DNA of 64,000 nucleotides from Bradyrhizobium hereditatis (GTDB lineage: Bacteria; Pseudomonadota; Alphaproteobacteria; Rhizobiales; Xanthobacteraceae): contig NZ_JAGKJK010000007.1 of the NCBI RefSeq assembly GCF_020329435.1, positions 248,001 through 312,000 of the forward strand, in the 5' to 3' direction. Positions 9,412 through 19,117 of the stretch are shown here, one piece after another. The first letter of the stretch is position 1; every line of letters begins with the position of its first letter. Made by a program: the position numbers and the translations under genes. Below the pieces are notes generated by a model, which was not told where the DNA came from, searched no databases, and was given only the letters and a program-made list of their open reading frames with translations.

Positions 9412-11015
9412 CGAGCTCTCATTGCCGTGGGGCAGGGGCTGCCTGCGGACAATCTGCTTCAACTTACGACGGAGCCGCCTAAGGCCCGCAACGAGATGTC
9501 GGATCTCGCTTGGCGCTGATGACTCCAGGCGAATCTATACCCGCCCATCGGCCGCCAAATCGTTACAGTCAGCAATCTCGGCGAAGCACAGTGATGGAGC
9601 GCGCAGCTTCGGCACGGAGGCGCACATCAGAGTCGAGCTCTTGGGCTGCCGCGAGACTTGGCATCGCTGCACTTCACGTGCCAGCGTGGTGAAGACGTGA
9701 AGAAAATGCAAGGGGCTATCCGCCGAAAGGCGAGAATGCGCAACAGCTCCCATACTTCCTCCGCGGTCCGAGAAGGGGCCGCGATATGCGGCAGAAAGTT
9801 CGCTGGTTGCGAGCGGCTTGATGAATGGGGCCCATAACCAGGCAGACCTTGAAGGGAGCACATTGCATATTGCGGACAACGTTCTGTTCGGATTTTAGCT
9901 TCTAGACACTCGTGCTGAAGCACCATCGGCTATTTTGTTTCAGGGGAGGGTGAGAGATAGGACAATGCAAGCGCTAAGCGTCTGCGGACTACCGGCGCGA
10001 CCGTAAAGTTCTGAACGCCGCCGAGCGGCGGCGGTTTGCTAGAGCCGGCTACTCGGGTCGCTTCCGAAATCGGTCGGTTGTGCCGCCCTTTTCACTAATC
10101 GGCAACAGGACCTCCGAAATTCACCTATCGGTACCGGCCGCATTGAACTCGATAGCTGCATCGTAACTGTCCCGACGCTCAAACGCCTCAAGCCCGGTAC
10201 GCGAAAAAGCCCGGCACTTTCCACCATGTGTGCTGTGATGATGCCGATCGATTACGCGCTCATAAAGGGCCCCACCGCTCGGATCGAGTAGTGCATCGAG
10301 AAGCTTGCTGAGGCTGTCGAACCCGTGATCTTACGGGGCTATCACGGCTGCAGCACGGCCGACGCCGGCATTTATCACCGTGAGGAACTTCGCACGAACG
10401 ACCGCGGGGTGATGACCGAAAGATTGCGGGTCATAACCGATGGCTGGCAGTCCAATTGCAAAGAACTCTTCGATTTCTTGCAGCATATATTGCAAAATCC
10501 GAACGTGCGCACTGTCGTGCTTTACGGGTCCTACCATGACGATGGAGTCGGCCCTTGAAGGAGCTCTTGCAGAGGCCCGAACAGCGCTCGCAGCGGCAGT
10601 CTCCAGCAGCCCTGACCAAGAAAGTTGAGGAGGCGGGCAGCTTAATCGAGCCGGCTGTGCTTTTCGGCAAGCCAAACATCAATTTCTTTCTTCAACGTGC
10701 GGGTTTTTGGCCAAATTCATAAAGCTGAAGCGAGGCGAGCAAGTTCGGTTAGCTAGTGCAACGGAGGACTGGCCGGATGGCTTCATCGGAGACCTCAAAG
10801 CACTCACGACCGTAGGGGATGCAGGCCCGACGCAAGCAAGGTGACGAATAGCGAACGAAGAATGTCAATAAAAGAACCCGATTGCCAAGGATTGCTGATG
10901 AGTTGCGCGTGAGGCCGAGGTCCTCATCGATTTTGTGGTATGGCGAAGCGCGCGGTTCCGCGGGCCGCGCTCACAAATCAGACCCGAAGTTTGAGCAGAC
11001 TGCGTGCTCATCGTC
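9412..11015. other. 1.6-kb stretch without recognisable gene
   Basis: Only short, mutually overlapping frames. No transposase motif, RNA or regulatory site was identified. It separates the accessory genes from the two-component block. Confidence 0.35.
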
Positions 11016-11405
11016 TCATGCGCTGGCTCCGCCGCGATGCTTATCCAGTGCAGTATCGAGGCACCTTATCAAGTGCTGTCCGGAGAAGGGCTTGGCCAGG
11101 AAGCAAATCGCTCCGGCGCTCAGCGCACGATCGCGAACGCGATCATCGGGAAAGGCAGTGATGAAAATGAACGGTGCACCGTAGCCCTGGTCCCGCATAT
11201 GTGTCAGCAGGTCCAAGCCGCTCATAATCGACATCTGCACATCCGCAATCACACACGATGTTCCGTTCAGGTGGGGCGAGCGCAAGAACTCCTCGGCTGA
11301 CACAAATGTATGAACGATATAGCCGCGGGACTTCAAAAGATTATTTATCGCAGCACGAACCGACCCGTCGTCGTCGACGATGGCAATGAGCGGAGGCGTG
11401 GACAA
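11016..11405 (-). CDS. Stand-alone response-regulator receiver (FixJ/NodW type)
   Basis: A single receiver domain of 129 residues without output domain. The TTG at 11405 is preferred because AAAGGGGA lies 6 bases upstream and the product then starts just before the first strand (STPPLIAIVDDDGSVR); the frame is open further upstream, but that part is not receiver-like. Visible features: acidic pair in IVDDD, phospho-acceptor Asp in VIADVQMSIMSGLDL, Thr in FIFITAF and Lys in CFLAKPF. Such proteins pass or drain phosphate in relays. It is transcribed in the same direction as the NodW/NodV-like genes just upstream, about 100 bases after nodW, and likely belongs to the same regulatory unit. Confidence 0.85.
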   Translation of the reverse strand: MSTPPLIAIVDDDGSVRAAINNLLKSRGYIVHTFVSAEEFLRSPHLNGTSCVIADVQMSIMSGLDLLTHMRDQGYGAPFIFITAFPDDRVRDRALSAGAICFLAKPFSGQHLIRCLDTALDKHRGGASA

Positions 11406-11502
11406 GAGGATCCCCTTTATCGCGGGAAAGGCGCTTGCCGAAGCACAGCCGCCTGGACAAAGGGTGAGCTTGCAGGATGAGATTGTAAACTCATACTTAG
11501 GC

Positions 11503-12177
11503 TTATTCGGGGTGGTTGGCACAAATTCCGAGGGTCTCAGCCATTCTGATTAAATCGGCCAGCGTCCGCGCGCGCATTTTCTTCATCACCCGCCCGCGAT
11601 AGATCTTGACGGTAATTTCGGCAAGCTCGAGCTCTGCGGCTACTTGTTTGTTCATCAGGCCAGCAGCGACCAGTTTCATAACTGCCTGTTCGCGTGAGCT
11701 TAGGGTGTCATACAAGGACTGCAGGTTCGCAACTGTCTTCTCAACCTCCCGCCTCTTGCGATCCCGTTCGGTCGCGGCGACGACGGCGTCAAGCAACTCC
11801 TGATCGCGGTACGGCTTGGTAAGAAAATCGACCGCTCCACCCTTCATGGCCTTGACGCTCATTGGAATGTCGCCATGGCCAGTGATGAAAATAATCGGAA
11901 TGTGAAGGTTCAACTTGGCTAGCTCAGTCTGCAGCTCGAGGCCGCTCAATCCCGGCAGCCTGACGTCAAGGACGAGGCAGCTGGCAACCTCCGGAAGGTC
12001 GCCTTGCAGCATTTCCTGAGCCGATCCGAACGCAGCAACGTCCAAGTTCACCGATTGAAAAAGATTCGAAAGCGAACGACGGATTGAGACGTCGTCGTCG
12101 ATCACGAACACGATCGCCCTTCCGCTGGGTTTCTCGGCCTTTACGTCTTGGTGCGGCAAGTCGGAGCGCCCGGTCAC
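11503..12177 (-). CDS. nodW: NodW-like LuxR/FixJ-family response regulator
   Basis: A DNA-binding regulator of 224 residues. The receiver spans about residues 20-135 (FVIDDDVSIRRSL; phospho-acceptor Asp in CLVLDVRLPGLSGLEL; Lys in VDFLTKPYRD), and the LuxR/FixJ helix-turn-helix about 155-215 (LSSREQAVMKLVAAGLMNKQ, then AEITVKIYRGRVMKKM). The ATG overlaps the stop of the kinase gene (12174-12177), so the pair is translationally coupled. In Bradyrhizobium, NodV/NodW sense host isoflavonoids and activate nod genes, and NwsAB is a close paralogue. The match to NodW rather than another FixJ-like protein is inferred from the 846-residue multi-PAS partner kinase and from nodPQ nearby. Confidence 0.75.
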   Translation of the reverse strand: MTGRSDLPHQDVKAEKPSGRAIVFVIDDDVSIRRSLSNLFQSVNLDVAAFGSAQEMLQGDLPEVASCLVLDVRLPGLSGLELQTELAKLNLHIPIIFITGHGDIPMSVKAMKGGAVDFLTKPYRDQELLDAVVAATERDRKRREVEKTVANLQSLYDTLSSREQAVMKLVAAGLMNKQVAAELELAEITVKIYRGRVMKKMRARTLADLIRMAETLGICANHPE

Positions 12178-14714
12178 GACACGACCTCCTTATGCAACGG
12201 CAGGACGAATTGAAAAGTCGCGCCCGGCTCTTGCTTGCGGGCGATCGACAGGCTTCCTCCGTGAGCCTCCACGATCGAACGGCAGATCGAAAGCCCCATT
12301 CCAAGGCCGCTTGACTTAGTGGTAAAAAAGGGATTGAACACGCGATCCGCGTCGTCCTCGGTGATCCCGACACCGCAATCAGCCACGGCGAGGTGCACGC
12401 GTCCCATATCGTCATGGGATGACCGAATAACCAGTTCACGCGGTCGGTCGCTGACCGTTTGCATGGCCTCAATCCCGTTCATCACCAGATTTGTAATCAC
12501 CTGTTGCAGTTGAACCCGGTCACCTAAGATCAGGGGGAGGGCCGGCGTCAACTCGGTTCGCAAGGACACCTGATGGCTGACCAGCTCGCGTGTTACCAGC
12601 GCGATTACCTCCTTGACGATGTCGTTGACATCGAGCGGAACCATCTCGATCTCGCCTTTCTTCGCAAGCGCGCGGATGCGGCGGATCACCTCGCTCGCCC
12701 GGATTCCGTCCTCGATGATCCACTCCACTGAGCGGCGCGCCGCGGAAAGATCAGGAGTTTCGCGACCAAGCCAACCCAGACAAGCCTCGCCATTGGTGAC
12801 AATGGCGGCGAGCGGCTGGTTTATCTCGTGGGCGATGGAGGTTGTCAGCTCGCCCAGCGTCGTCACGCGCGTCACGTGCGCGAGCTCTGCCTGTGCCTTC
12901 CGCAGTTCTCGTTCGGCCTGATCTGCGCGGATGGTTGCGGTGATGTCGGTGCTGACGCCGCGGTAGCCGAGGAAATTGCCGTCAGCGTCAAAGAATGGCT
13001 TGCCGCTGGTCCGGACGTAAATTGTAGATCCCATCTGGGTGACGGTGCGATAGATGAAATCGCGAAATGGAAGACGTGCATCGATCGTCGCCCGATGCTG
13101 TCGCCACTTCTCGGGTTCTGTCTCGACATCGTGCGCAATTTCCCAGCGAAGCAGGCCGACGACCTTTGTGGTCAGAATTGCTGCGCTGGTGTGCTCCGAA
13201 ATCCGGGTGATCCGATGGTCCGGTCCGGTCTCCCAGAGCCAGTCGGAGGCTGTTTCGGCGTAGTCGCGAAACCGCTGCTCGCTTTCGCGCAACGCAGCAA
13301 GAGCCCTTTCCAGTCGTTCCCTGGCCGCATGTTGCTCGGTGACATCCATATGCGTTCCGATGAGCTCGCTGACGTTGCCATCGCTGCCGACCACGGCGTG
13401 CGCAACGGAATGTATGCGCCTCATCGCGCCATCTGGAAGAAGGATTCGGAAATCATATTCGAAGTGCCCTCCCTTGTCTTTGATAGCCTGCCGCGGCACT
13501 TCCTGAAGCAGCGGCAAGTCGTCTGGATGGATACGCGAGCGGATGGTCTCTATCGATACAGCCTGTTCCGGATCGAAGCCAAACAGACGATCTATTTCGG
13601 CGGAGCGATACACAAATTCGAGACGGTGGAGGTCCCAGGACCAACTGCCCGTGTGGCTAAGATGCTGGGCTTCGGCCAGATAGGCCTCGCTACGACGCAA
13701 CTGCTGTTCCGCCTGCTTTGCAGCCGTAATATCCGTCACTGCGCCGACAAACTCGATATCACCAGAGGCGGTTCTAATGGCTCGTGCCACCGCGTGGAGG
13801 TGCTTCACCGAGCTGTCCGGCATCAACAGTCGGTATTCGTGCTCGAAATCCTCTTCGTTTTGGACCGCTCGTTCGATGGTCTCTCGCACGGCAGCCCGAT
13901 CTTCTGGATGGGTTCGATCAACGACGAGTTGCGGCGTCGGTTCGGTCGACGGATCGTATTGGAAGATACGAAAGGTCTCCTTTGACCAGTGGACCTCGCC
14001 GGTGGCGACGTTCCAACCGAAGCTGCCGGTGCGGCTCAATTCCTGCGCCTGGGCCAGATGGGCTTCGCTCCGCCGCAGGGCAGTTTCCGTCCGCTTTCGC
14101 TCGGTGATATCTTCGCAGGCGATAAGGACGACGAGCTTGTCTTCTGCCCACTGCATGGCTTTGGCGTTTTCGCGCACCCACAGCACCGAGCCATCCTTCC
14201 TGATCTTCTGGATCTCCCAAGTGTGCGATTGGCCGACCGTTTCAATGCACAGACTGACGCGTTCGCGAACGAACGGACGATCGTCTTCCAGAAATACGTT
14301 CAACACGGAATGCCCGACAAGCTCCGAGGGCGCATAACCGAGCTGTGTTGCGCCGAACGTGTTCACGTTCAGGACCATTCCGGTGGTATTGACCATGAAG
14401 TGCATGACCGGGCTATGCTCGAAGATTTCGCGCCAGTGTTTCTCCGGGTCGCGCGACTCATCCTCGCCGCGCCGGAGCCTCGCTGCGGCCTCAAGCGCAA
14501 CGTTCCTTTCTCGGCGGACCTTTTCGATCAGGTGCTTTCCGACAATTGAGACAACAACAAAGGCCACAATCACAGGAAGAGTCTGCGGATTGTCAATCCG
14601 TAGATTGAAAGGAGGCGGCGCAAAGAAGTAGGCCAAAACAGCGAAGGGGAAGACGAAAAGCGTGGCAGAGGCGATGAGGCTGCCCATCAGTGAAAACACC
14701 AATATCATTTCCAA
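12174..14714 (-). CDS. nodV: NodV-like multi-PAS sensor histidine kinase
   Basis: An 846-residue membrane-bound sensor kinase. Residues ~1-70 hold two hydrophobic segments and resemble the end of a DUF4118 module (FFAPPPFNLRIDNPQTLPVI). Four PAS/PAC units follow at about 90-205, 220-340, 345-465 and 475-590 (e.g. MVLNVNTFGATQLGYAPSEL). The dimerisation domain has the phosphorylatable His in SIAHEINQPLAAIVTNGEA, and the ATPase domain shows N (VMNGIEAM), G1 (VADCGVGI), F (FNPFFTTK) and G2 (GLGMGLSICRSIVEAHGG) boxes. It overlaps nodW by four bases. The N-terminal membrane part is shorter than a full four-helix DUF4118 module; upstream codons in frame (from a stop near 14760) contain no ATG/GTG start. 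By family and context it probably senses host flavonoids; the ligand is not shown by the sequence. Confidence 0.8.
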   Translation of the reverse strand: MEMILVFSLMGSLIASATLFVFPFAVLAYFFAPPPFNLRIDNPQTLPVIVAFVVVSIVGKHLIEKVRRERNVALEAAARLRRGEDESRDPEKHWREIFEHSPVMHFMVNTTGMVLNVNTFGATQLGYAPSELVGHSVLNVFLEDDRPFVRERVSLCIETVGQSHTWEIQKIRKDGSVLWVRENAKAMQWAEDKLVVLIACEDITERKRTETALRRSEAHLAQAQELSRTGSFGWNVATGEVHWSKETFRIFQYDPSTEPTPQLVVDRTHPEDRAAVRETIERAVQNEEDFEHEYRLLMPDSSVKHLHAVARAIRTASGDIEFVGAVTDITAAKQAEQQLRRSEAYLAEAQHLSHTGSWSWDLHRLEFVYRSAEIDRLFGFDPEQAVSIETIRSRIHPDDLPLLQEVPRQAIKDKGGHFEYDFRILLPDGAMRRIHSVAHAVVGSDGNVSELIGTHMDVTEQHAARERLERALAALRESEQRFRDYAETASDWLWETGPDHRITRISEHTSAAILTTKVVGLLRWEIAHDVETEPEKWRQHRATIDARLPFRDFIYRTVTQMGSTIYVRTSGKPFFDADGNFLGYRGVSTDITATIRADQAERELRKAQAELAHVTRVTTLGELTTSIAHEINQPLAAIVTNGEACLGWLGRETPDLSAARRSVEWIIEDGIRASEVIRRIRALAKKGEIEMVPLDVNDIVKEVIALVTRELVSHQVSLRTELTPALPLILGDRVQLQQVITNLVMNGIEAMQTVSDRPRELVIRSSHDDMGRVHLAVADCGVGITEDDADRVFNPFFTTKSSGLGMGLSICRSIVEAHGGSLSIARKQEPGATFQFVLPLHKEVVS

Positions 14715-15632
14715 ATAGCCGAACGCCGTCGCGGCGAAAGTGAAGGTACAACGAAGTTAGCGTCATCAACGCCCGCGCAAAAAAACTTCGTGAGCTTGCG
14801 AACTTGAATCTAGTAAGCTGATCACCCATCAACCTAAACTATCGAAAGCAGCTGGAGAATTATACGAATGTTTAGGCTCTCTTGCGCTCGCACTGATTCA
14901 GCAGCTAGCGCTAGCATTATCAGGTTGCCTCGGTGCGATTAATCCATTGATATCAATGGCATGAGCGGAAGAGCGAGTTCCGGGCTTTCGGGCTTTGATG
15001 ACGCCGAAAGAAAACTTTCGTTTAAAGAAATTGGCTGATCGAGGCGGCCATGAGGGCCCTTAGAACCCACACGGCAGTGCGCTTAGAACCAGTGGAGCGC
15101 AGCAGCCGGGCCGGCACTTCCACCGAAAATAAACCGAGTAACAATCAGGGAAAGCCTTTGGGGGAGATGTCTATCGTTGGCCCGTCTCCTTACTTAGGAT
15201 TTGAAAAGGTGTGTGGATGGCTTTCGGGGGCCATGACACGATCGTCTCTCGTTTGGCGGCAGCCTTCGCCAAATGCATACGGTGGACAAGACCATAAGAG
15301 AGCGCTTCAAAACAACAAAATGAAGACCGCTTCATCAGAAGACCCTCTGCTTTCATGCTCAGTTACGTAAGCCTCTTGTTGTTGATCGGCCTGGCCGGGG
15401 GCTAGACGCGAGCAGAGACCCGCACGTGACCGGGGAAGTTATAGAGGGCTTACGCGCTTCTGCGAAATGAAAGGAGATCGACGCGCGTGACGGCCGAGGG
15501 AAGGCGTATCGCGCACGCGAACAATGGAGCCTCCGGGGTCGCTGTGCACGAGGCTAGCGTTGTGCGGATGCTGACGCTGAAGCCCTCAGTGCTTTTGCGA
15601 TCTCGGTCGCTTGCACGTGCAGACAACCGAGT
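14715..15632. other. 0.9-kb stretch upstream of nodV without recognisable gene
   Basis: Should contain the nodV promoter. Apart from the palindrome at 14944-14959 nothing definite is seen. Short frames on both strands look accidental. Confidence 0.35.
14944..14959. promoter_or_regulatory. Perfect 16-base palindrome, possible operator
   Basis: CCATTGATATCAATGG is a perfect inverted repeat with no loop, about 230 bases upstream of the nodV start. It partly resembles the 5' half-site of a nod box (ATCCA...GGATG type), but the downstream part of a nod box is not present, and it lacks the four-base spacer of a FixK box. A role in nodVW control is only a guess. Confidence 0.3.
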
Positions 15633-16088
15633 TCAGCGCTGCAACACAAACCGATTTATATCCTCCTTAGCCCTGATCGAGCTGGGTCGCTCGGCTTCTA
15701 CGATATGCCGTGTCGTGGCCAAAAACCTTTGTGAGTTCGCCATCAACTCGGGCGAGGGTTGCTGAGAGGCCCGAGTCTTGATCGCGACCGTTTCGGTTTT
15801 CGGAGCTCGGCGGTGACAAACTGATGCACCCACCGCGGCTTCGCGAGTCGAAAACCGCGACGAGGCCCGAGCATCGCGACGGATCCAGGTGAAGAGCTGC
15901 GACGGGTGAATGCCGATCCGATGGGCGATCCCCGATACACTCCCGCCGGGCTCCAGCGCCTCTGCCACGACTTGTGCCTTGAACTCATCCGACCAGCGTC
16001 GGCCAAGTTGTCGCGGGGCTCCCTCAAGACGCTCTGCGACCGCTTCGATCATATGGAAGGTTCTAGTTTCAGAACTAGGCGCAGACAT
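15633..16088 (-). mobile_element. IS66 TnpA relic
   Basis: The first two thirds of this frame carry a typical IS66 TnpA helix-turn-helix: RRWSDEFKAQVVAEALEPGG then SVSGIAHRIGIHPSQLFTWI. After about residue 75 the sequence no longer resembles TnpA and appears to be fused to unrelated DNA. TnpB and TnpC are missing at this site. A TnpC end is found at 2164-2280, but nothing shows that the two came from one copy. Confidence 0.75.
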
Positions 16089-16331
16089 AGAAGCTCACAT
16101 CGGCTCACACACTCCGCAGCCGATAGCCGATCGCTCATCCACTCCGCCAGATGGGGTCTCTTTGCCATCTACCGTTGTCATAGGACTACTCCTAGTGCTT
16201 GCAATAGGAGTTGCAGCCTGCAGACCCTCTGAGCAAGGCGGCCCTCGCCGGACCTCGCCGGATGATTACAGCGCAAGTATCTAGATCTCGTCGGGTGGAG
16301 AGTTCCGGCAAAGGCATAAAATTTGGCAGTA

Positions 16332-18218
16332 CTAGTGACCGTGGACGATTGCGCGCGCCTTCAGGACATCTATGACGGCCTCCGCAAGTTGCTCAGGCGT
16401 CTGATCCATGGTCCTGAGATGAAATTCGGGTCTCATCGGTATTTCGTAGGGTGCATCGATACCCGTGAAGTTCTTAATCTTGCCAGACTTCGCCTTCGAA
16501 TAGAGACCCTTTGGATCGCGCCGCACGCATTCTTCAAGCGGCGTGTCGACAAAGATTTCGATGAACTCCTCCCTAGCAACCAGGTTGCGCACCATGTCTC
16601 GCTCCGCTCTGTAGGGCGAGATGAACGAGCAAATCACGATCAGGCCACCGTCGGCCATCAACTTGGCGACTTCGCCGACACGTCGAATATTCTCGACACG
16701 ATCGGCCTCGGAGAAACCGAGGTCTCGGTTCAACCCGTGCCGCATGTTGTCGCCATCCAGCAGGATGGTGTGACACGACATTGCGAACAGCTTTTGATCG
16801 ACGATGTTGGCGATAGTCGACTTGCCGGCACCGGACAGGCCGGTGAACCAGATGATGCAAGGCTTTTGGTTCTTCAGGGCGGCCCGCTCGCTCTTTCCCA
16901 CTGAAAGCGGTTGCCGAGCAATATTGGTAGCCCGCCGCAGCGGGAACGCAATCATGCCGGCGCCAACGGTGCGATTGGTAAAGCGGTCAATGACAATGAA
17001 CGATCCGGTCTTGCGATTGACCTCGTACGGATCGAAGGCCACGGGCAGTGCCGTCGCGACATTGCAGAAGCCGATCTCGTTGAGGCTAAGCTTCCTGGCT
17101 GCCAGGTGCTCACGTGTGTTGACGTCGATCCGATGCTTGATCGCGGTAATGCTACCGGCGACTCCGGTCCGAGTTCCGATGCGAAAGATGTAATTGCGTC
17201 CAGCAACGAGCGGATCGTTGTCCATCCAGATCAGATGGGCCGCGAACTGGTCGGTGACCTCAGGCCGCTCGTTCGGACGCGCCAGAAGATCGCCACGGCC
17301 GATATCGATCTCGTCTTCGAGGGTAATGGTGACGGCATCGCCAGCGTCGGCGCGGGGAAGATTGCCGTCCTGGGTCACGATTCGCTTGACGCGCGTGGTC
17401 CGTCCAGACGCTGCGACAACAATCTCATCTCCCGCCGAGATGCTCCCGGAGGCCACCGAGCCGGCATAACCGCGGAAGTCCAGATTGGGCCGATTCACCC
17501 ACTGAACCGGAAAGCGGAAAACCTGGCGCGCGACGTCGGATTGAATATCGATGCTCTCCAAATAGTCGAGCAGGCACGGGCCTTGGTACCACTTGGTTTT
17601 ATCGGACTGGTTGATGACGTTGTCGCCGTACCGGGCGGAGATCGGGATCGGAACGACCGAGGTGAAGCCAAGACCGGCAGCAAAGGCCATATAATCGCCT
17701 ACGATCCGATCAAATCTCTCCTTGTTGTACTTGACCAGGTCGATCTTGTTCACTGCCAGCACCACATGGCGGATACCTAGCAGCGAGCAGATGAAGGAGT
17801 GACGCTTGGTCTGGACCAACACGCCCTTGCGGGCATCGATCAGGATGATGGCGAGCTGGGCGTTCGAGGCGCCAGTTGCCATGTTGCGGGTGTACTGCTC
17901 GTGGCCGGGCGTGTCTGCCACCATGAACGATCGGCGCAGGGTGGTAAAAAAGCGATAGGCCACATCGATCGTGATGCCTTGTTCCCGTTCAGCTTCAAGC
18001 CCGTCAACTAGCAGAGCAAAATCAACATCATTGCCGGTGGTGCCGTGCTTGGCGCTGTCGCGTGCCAGCGCCGCGAGCTGATCCTCGTAAATCACCTTGC
18101 TATCATGCAACAGCCGTCCGATCAGCGTCGACTTTCCGTCGTCTACCGAACCACAGGTGATGAATTGCAGCTGGTCCTTGCCGGCCTGGACACGGTCGAT
18201 TGTTGCCTTGGAAGGCAT
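16332..18218 (-). CDS. nodQ: NodQ: sulfate adenylyltransferase GTPase subunit fused to APS kinase
   Basis: With NodP this bifunctional protein makes PAPS (ATP sulfurylase GTPase subunit, then APS kinase), the sulfate donor for sulfated Nod factors and for general sulfur assimilation. The ATG at 18218 overlaps the nodP stop as TGATG and gives 628 residues. The EF-Tu-like GTPase comes first: P-loop SVDDGKST near residues 24-31, DTPGHEQYTRN and NKIDLVKYN. An APS kinase domain follows from about 440, with P-loop GLSGAGKST near 460-468 and the conserved LDGDNMRHGLNRDLGFSE. Both active centres look intact. No nodH sulfotransferase is in the window. It could equally be the housekeeping cysNC; the place beside nodVW favours the Nod role. 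Confidence 0.88.
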   Translation of the reverse strand: MPSKATIDRVQAGKDQLQFITCGSVDDGKSTLIGRLLHDSKVIYEDQLAALARDSAKHGTTGNDVDFALLVDGLEAEREQGITIDVAYRFFTTLRRSFMVADTPGHEQYTRNMATGASNAQLAIILIDARKGVLVQTKRHSFICSLLGIRHVVLAVNKIDLVKYNKERFDRIVGDYMAFAAGLGFTSVVPIPISARYGDNVINQSDKTKWYQGPCLLDYLESIDIQSDVARQVFRFPVQWVNRPNLDFRGYAGSVASGSISAGDEIVVAASGRTTRVKRIVTQDGNLPRADAGDAVTITLEDEIDIGRGDLLARPNERPEVTDQFAAHLIWMDNDPLVAGRNYIFRIGTRTGVAGSITAIKHRIDVNTREHLAARKLSLNEIGFCNVATALPVAFDPYEVNRKTGSFIVIDRFTNRTVGAGMIAFPLRRATNIARQPLSVGKSERAALKNQKPCIIWFTGLSGAGKSTIANIVDQKLFAMSCHTILLDGDNMRHGLNRDLGFSEADRVENIRRVGEVAKLMADGGLIVICSFISPYRAERDMVRNLVAREEFIEIFVDTPLEECVRRDPKGLYSKAKSGKIKNFTGIDAPYEIPMRPEFHLRTMDQTPEQLAEAVIDVLKARAIVHGH

Positions 18219-19117
18219 CAAAAGTAACCTTCCCACTTCTTCTTCTCCATCGAAGCGGCTTCATCGGTATCGATCAAGCGTCCCTGGCGCTCAGATACGG
18301 TCGCAGTGTGCATTTCCGCGACAATGTCCTCAATTGTGGTCGCGTCGGAGTCGATGGCCCCGCTCAGCGGATAGCATCCCAGCGTGCGAAAACGGATCAT
18401 GCGCATCTCCGGCGTCTCGTTGGATTGAAGACGCAATCGTTTGTCATCGACCATGATCGTTGCGCCGCTTCGCCGCACCACGGGTCTTTGCTTTGCGAAG
18501 TAGAGCGGGACGACCGGGATCTTCTCGAGCATGATGTATTCCCAGATGTCGAGCTCGGTCCAGTTCGACATTGCGAATACACGCATGGTTTCGCCCTGGA
18601 GGAGTTGGGTGTTGAAGAGGTTCCAGAGCTCCGGCCGCTGGTTGCGGGGATCCCACACGTGCCCGGCCGAACGGAAGGAGAAGATCCGTTCTTTCGCGCG
18701 GCTCTTTTCCTCGTCACGTCGCGCCCCACCAAACGCAGCATCGAAATGATAGAGATCGAGCGCCTGCTTCAGGGCATCGGTCTTCATCACCCGCGTATGA
18801 AGAGCTGAGCCGGAATCGATCGGGTTAATCCCGCGCTCAAGGCCCTCCTTGTTCACATGGACGATGAGTTCGACGCCTAGCCGCTTGGCCGTCTCATCCC
18901 GGAAAGTGATCATCTCGCGGAATTTCCAGGTCGTATCGACGTGAAGGAGGGGAAACGGCAACTTCGCGGGATAGAACGCCTTGATTGCAACGTGCAGCAT
19001 GACACTCGAGTCTTTACCGATCGAGTAGAGCATAACCGGATTTTTGAACCCGGCGACTACCTCACGCATGATTTCGATCGACTCAGCCTCGAGGCGACGC
19101 AAATGTTTCGGCAGCAT
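18218..19117 (-). CDS. nodP: NodP: sulfate adenylyltransferase subunit 2
   Basis: The catalytic subunit of ATP sulfurylase (CysD/NodP family), working as a complex with NodQ in the cytoplasm. The ATG at 19117 gives about 299 residues starting MLPKHLRRLEAESIEIMREV, which matches the usual beginning; the frame stays open to 19243 but the extra residues are atypical. The PP-loop motif is YSIGKDSSVMLHVAIKAFYP. Further family marks are LPFPLLHVDTTWKFREMI, GGARRDEEKSRAKERIFSFR and the C-terminal TERQ/SERQGRLID segment. It is the first gene of a two-gene operon, coupled to nodQ. No nod box was recognised in the region upstream. Confidence 0.9.
   Translation of the reverse strand: MLPKHLRRLEAESIEIMREVVAGFKNPVMLYSIGKDSSVMLHVAIKAFYPAKLPFPLLHVDTTWKFREMITFRDETAKRLGVELIVHVNKEGLERGINPIDSGSALHTRVMKTDALKQALDLYHFDAAFGGARRDEEKSRAKERIFSFRSAGHVWDPRNQRPELWNLFNTQLLQGETMRVFAMSNWTELDIWEYIMLEKIPVVPLYFAKQRPVVRRSGATIMVDDKRLRLQSNETPEMRMIRFRTLGCYPLSGAIDSDATTIEDIVAEMHTATVSERQGRLIDTDEAASMEKKKWEGYF

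Noticed and set aside
14944..14959. Palindrome as nod box or FixK box
   Set aside because: Only the first half resembles a nod box and there is no four-base spacer for FixK; kept only as a possible operator.
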